From contig MU835006.1 of the NCBI GenBank assembly GCA_029204225.1, positions 1-42,587 on the forward strand: DNA of 42,587 nt, read 5' to 3'. Origin of the DNA: Diphasiastrum complanatum (Eukaryota; Streptophyta; Lycopodiopsida; Lycopodiales; Lycopodiaceae). The position numbers and the translations under genes were made by a program. The notes under the pieces are model-generated. The model was not told the DNA's origin, did not search any database, and saw only the letters and a list, made by a program, of their open reading frames with translations. This document shows, one piece after another, positions 40,563 through 42,587 of this stretch (the first letter of the stretch is position 1; every line of letters starts with the position of its first letter).

Positions 40563-42219
40563 TAGTACAAGAGGTTTTGTTGAAATTGATAGGGTTAATC
40601 CAAACCAAAGCCAAAATTAGTAGTTTTTTGGAAACTAGTCAAATTTTGTGTAGCGAGTTGGATTTGATAGCTATCCTCAAAATTTTTGGTCCAGATCTTG
40701 TTGTGGGCTGTAGGAACCCTTTTCACACGTGTGAGGCCATATAGCTCCGGTTTTGGCTGAGAAATTTCAAAAATTTGTAGAATTTGACTCACATACCCAA
40801 TTTGAGTGATTTTTGTGCAAAATCAAGCATTTTCTATAATTAATCTAATCCTTTGATTAGTTCTTGGATTGGATCAGCCAAAAAATAAAATTGAAGCTTG
40901 AAATAGGTGCATTAATTTATCTTCTCTGATTTTTTGAGTGTATGTTGAAGTTAAAAGAGATTTTGCTAAAAATCATAGATTAAGGAGTGATATGCAAGGT
41001 GAGAGGTTGAAATCCATTGTACCATCACTCTAGATTTGTTCAAGAGTGATAGGGTCAAGTTTAGAAGGATCAATTTGCTAGAAAACATCCTTGGATCTGT
41101 CCTCCAAGTGAAACCTTTGAGAGTTTCTAGTGCATATAGAGCATCTATGCAAATCTTTTGTAGAATTTGACATAGATTGGCTTCAATTGAAAGTTCTAGA
41201 AAAGAGATTGAGATCCAAGTCACATTATTCAATCCTACTCAATTTGTTTGAGTGTTTGTGAGGTTTGAAAAGAGTCATTAAGGTGTCTATGGCAAATGTG
41301 TAGATAGAGATCCAATTTTCTAAGAGTTCCTTCCTTTGTAGAAGGCAAGATCTAGAAGCTCATTTTGTGTTGTTATTGGTGGAGAATTTGTATTCTCCTA
41401 TGTGATCAAATCTTTCTAAGTGGCATTAGCTCTTTGAAACCCAATATCTTAGTGAGAAAAATCACAACTTTTGATTTTGAATTTCATTCCAAGTCTTAAA
41501 AAGTAGAGGAATTGGTGGAATCCAATAGGAGTGATTGAATTCAATTTGTTGAGCAAAAAATTGACATAGTATGTATGAAACTCAAATTAGTTCTATTCAA
41601 CTTTCTTTGTGAGAGTGTGAGGGTCAATTTGTGATCCATTGGATGTCTAGAATGAGGAGGAGTCCATATTTGAGTATTCATGCATGGTTGAGATCTTTGT
41701 GAATCTCTAGTTGTCTAAATTTTTAAGCTTTGTGAAAAATTGGTGGTATAGTTTGTTTTCAAATCAAATCAAATTCATTCTAGATCTCAAGAGTGAGATT
41801 ATTTGGGTCAAGAGTGAGTCCAAAAGAAGTGATTAAGTTTGATTTTCATGTTTTTGAAACAAAACCCATCTTTTGTTCAAGAATCTCAAGTGTTGAGAGA
41901 ACTAGTCAAGTGAAAAGGAAAATCTAGGTGTCAAATCTTTTCATATCCATTTCAATTTTCAAAAGAAAGAGTCATTGGTATTTGATGAGTCCAATAGGAG
42001 ATTGGATCTGATTTCTTAGATTGTGTGCTTTTGTCTTAGTGATCAATTCCAAGTGACTAGTCATTAGTGTGAAAATTGACTCTTAGGTTTGTGAGTTAAA
42101 TCTTTTGTAGATCCTTCTAGATTGTTGAAGATGTTCAAATCTAGTCTTTTGAGAGTCACAAATTACATTTGTAGAATCGTATCACAGGTTTTTATTCACA
42201 TGACATCAATAGGTGGCAT
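40563..42219 (+). other. Third Copia leader or decayed gag 5' part, no clear gene
   Basis: About 1.65 kb without an ORF of coding character. One CACACGTGTG lies at 40723-40732, inside the transcript. The words GAGTGA and CAATAGGAG recur. A decayed gag start may be hidden here. Confidence 0.5.
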
Positions 42220-42587
42220 CCTATTGAAGGAAAGAAAGGATCCTGAGTGCAACCTTTGTGGCAAGGGAGGATATTTTTTCTCAAGATGCTACAAAAAGAA
42301 GACCAATCCATCCAAGGAGAACCAAAGCAAGGGGGCCGAGGTAAAGGATGGAGCTTCAAGTTCAAAATGCAAATACAAGAAGGACAAGTCCAAGAAAAGG
42401 TGTTTCCTTTGTGGAAAGGTGAATGAGGCTTGGAGCCTCACAAGGACTTGCAAGACTTGTCTTCAAGAGTCCATCACAACACATGTCAAATCTTTTGAAA
42501 TTTTTCATTTGGAAGTGCATTGTTTGGTTCAAGATGCAAAGATAGATCTCACTTTCATGAAAGTAACTTGGATCTATTTTATGTCCT
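42220..42587 (+). pseudogene. Copia Gag zinc-knuckle fragment, cut by the window end
   Basis: The frame from RKDPECNLCGKGGYFFSRC shows a CCHC knuckle whose His is Tyr (TAT for CAT). A Lys-rich linker and a second Cys cluster (CFLCGKV, CKTCLQE) follow. It is the same element as the LTR and PBS at 39.5-40.6 kb. Loss of the His would impair RNA binding. The sequence continues past the window. Confidence 0.65.

Overview
The window looks like a repeat-dense intergenic block of a land-plant nuclear genome with a large, transposon-rich genome (a gymnosperm or fern would fit; the species cannot be read from the sequence). The evidence is several Copia families primed by initiator tRNA-Met, Ty3 elements with a plant-type TGGCGCC primer site, spliceosomal introns, and decay dominated by C-to-T changes. 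No bacterial-type genes, CRISPR arrays, rRNA or tRNA genes were seen.

Left part (1-25.8 kb) is a datable nest of retrotransposons. A minus-strand Copia (copy A, 1-4703, left end outside the window) abuts the leader of an old minus-strand Ty3 relic (E2-left, 4704-5733). A plus-strand Ty3 (E1) starts with its LTR at 5734 and runs through a repeat-filled leader and a decayed gag to 9672. It is interrupted by 12 kb and resumes at 21844 with protease, RT, RNase H and a piece of integrase to about 24664. The interruption is Copia copy B (target duplication TGAAC), whose 5' LTR is itself interrupted by Copia copy C (target duplication ATTCC). All complete LTRs are 682 bp, and the two halves of the broken LTR add up to exactly 682. 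Copy C is the youngest: its Gag-Pol frame is open except for one amber codon that all three copies share.

Middle part (24.7-31.2 kb) holds sequence that is not ordinary retroelement. It includes a decayed unknown ORF (24.85-25.25 kb), a second E2-like leader (25.8-26.26 kb), a minus-strand unknown ORF (26.58-27.43 kb), a truncated plus-strand Copia (27.45-28.86 kb), and a multi-exon plus-strand gene (28.86-31.22 kb). The last exons of that gene carry, in the order typical of beta-class DNA amino-methyltransferases, a motif-IV-like DIPY and a motif-I-like DLFxxSGTT. Splice sites and intron phases agree across three introns. This is the most unusual item in the window.

Right part (31.2-42.6 kb) is a mosaic of relics: a gag-to-RT deleted minus-strand Copia with one LTR, two opposed Copia RT/RNase H fragments, and a long minus-strand ORF of unknown family (35.0-37.7 kb) with Ser/Thr-rich and coiled-coil parts. 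Further right are a CTAA-rich tract, an LTR-like block, a Ty3 RNase H fragment and the 5' end of another plus-strand Copia. LTRs of three separate Copia families carry CACACGTGTG-type palindromes.
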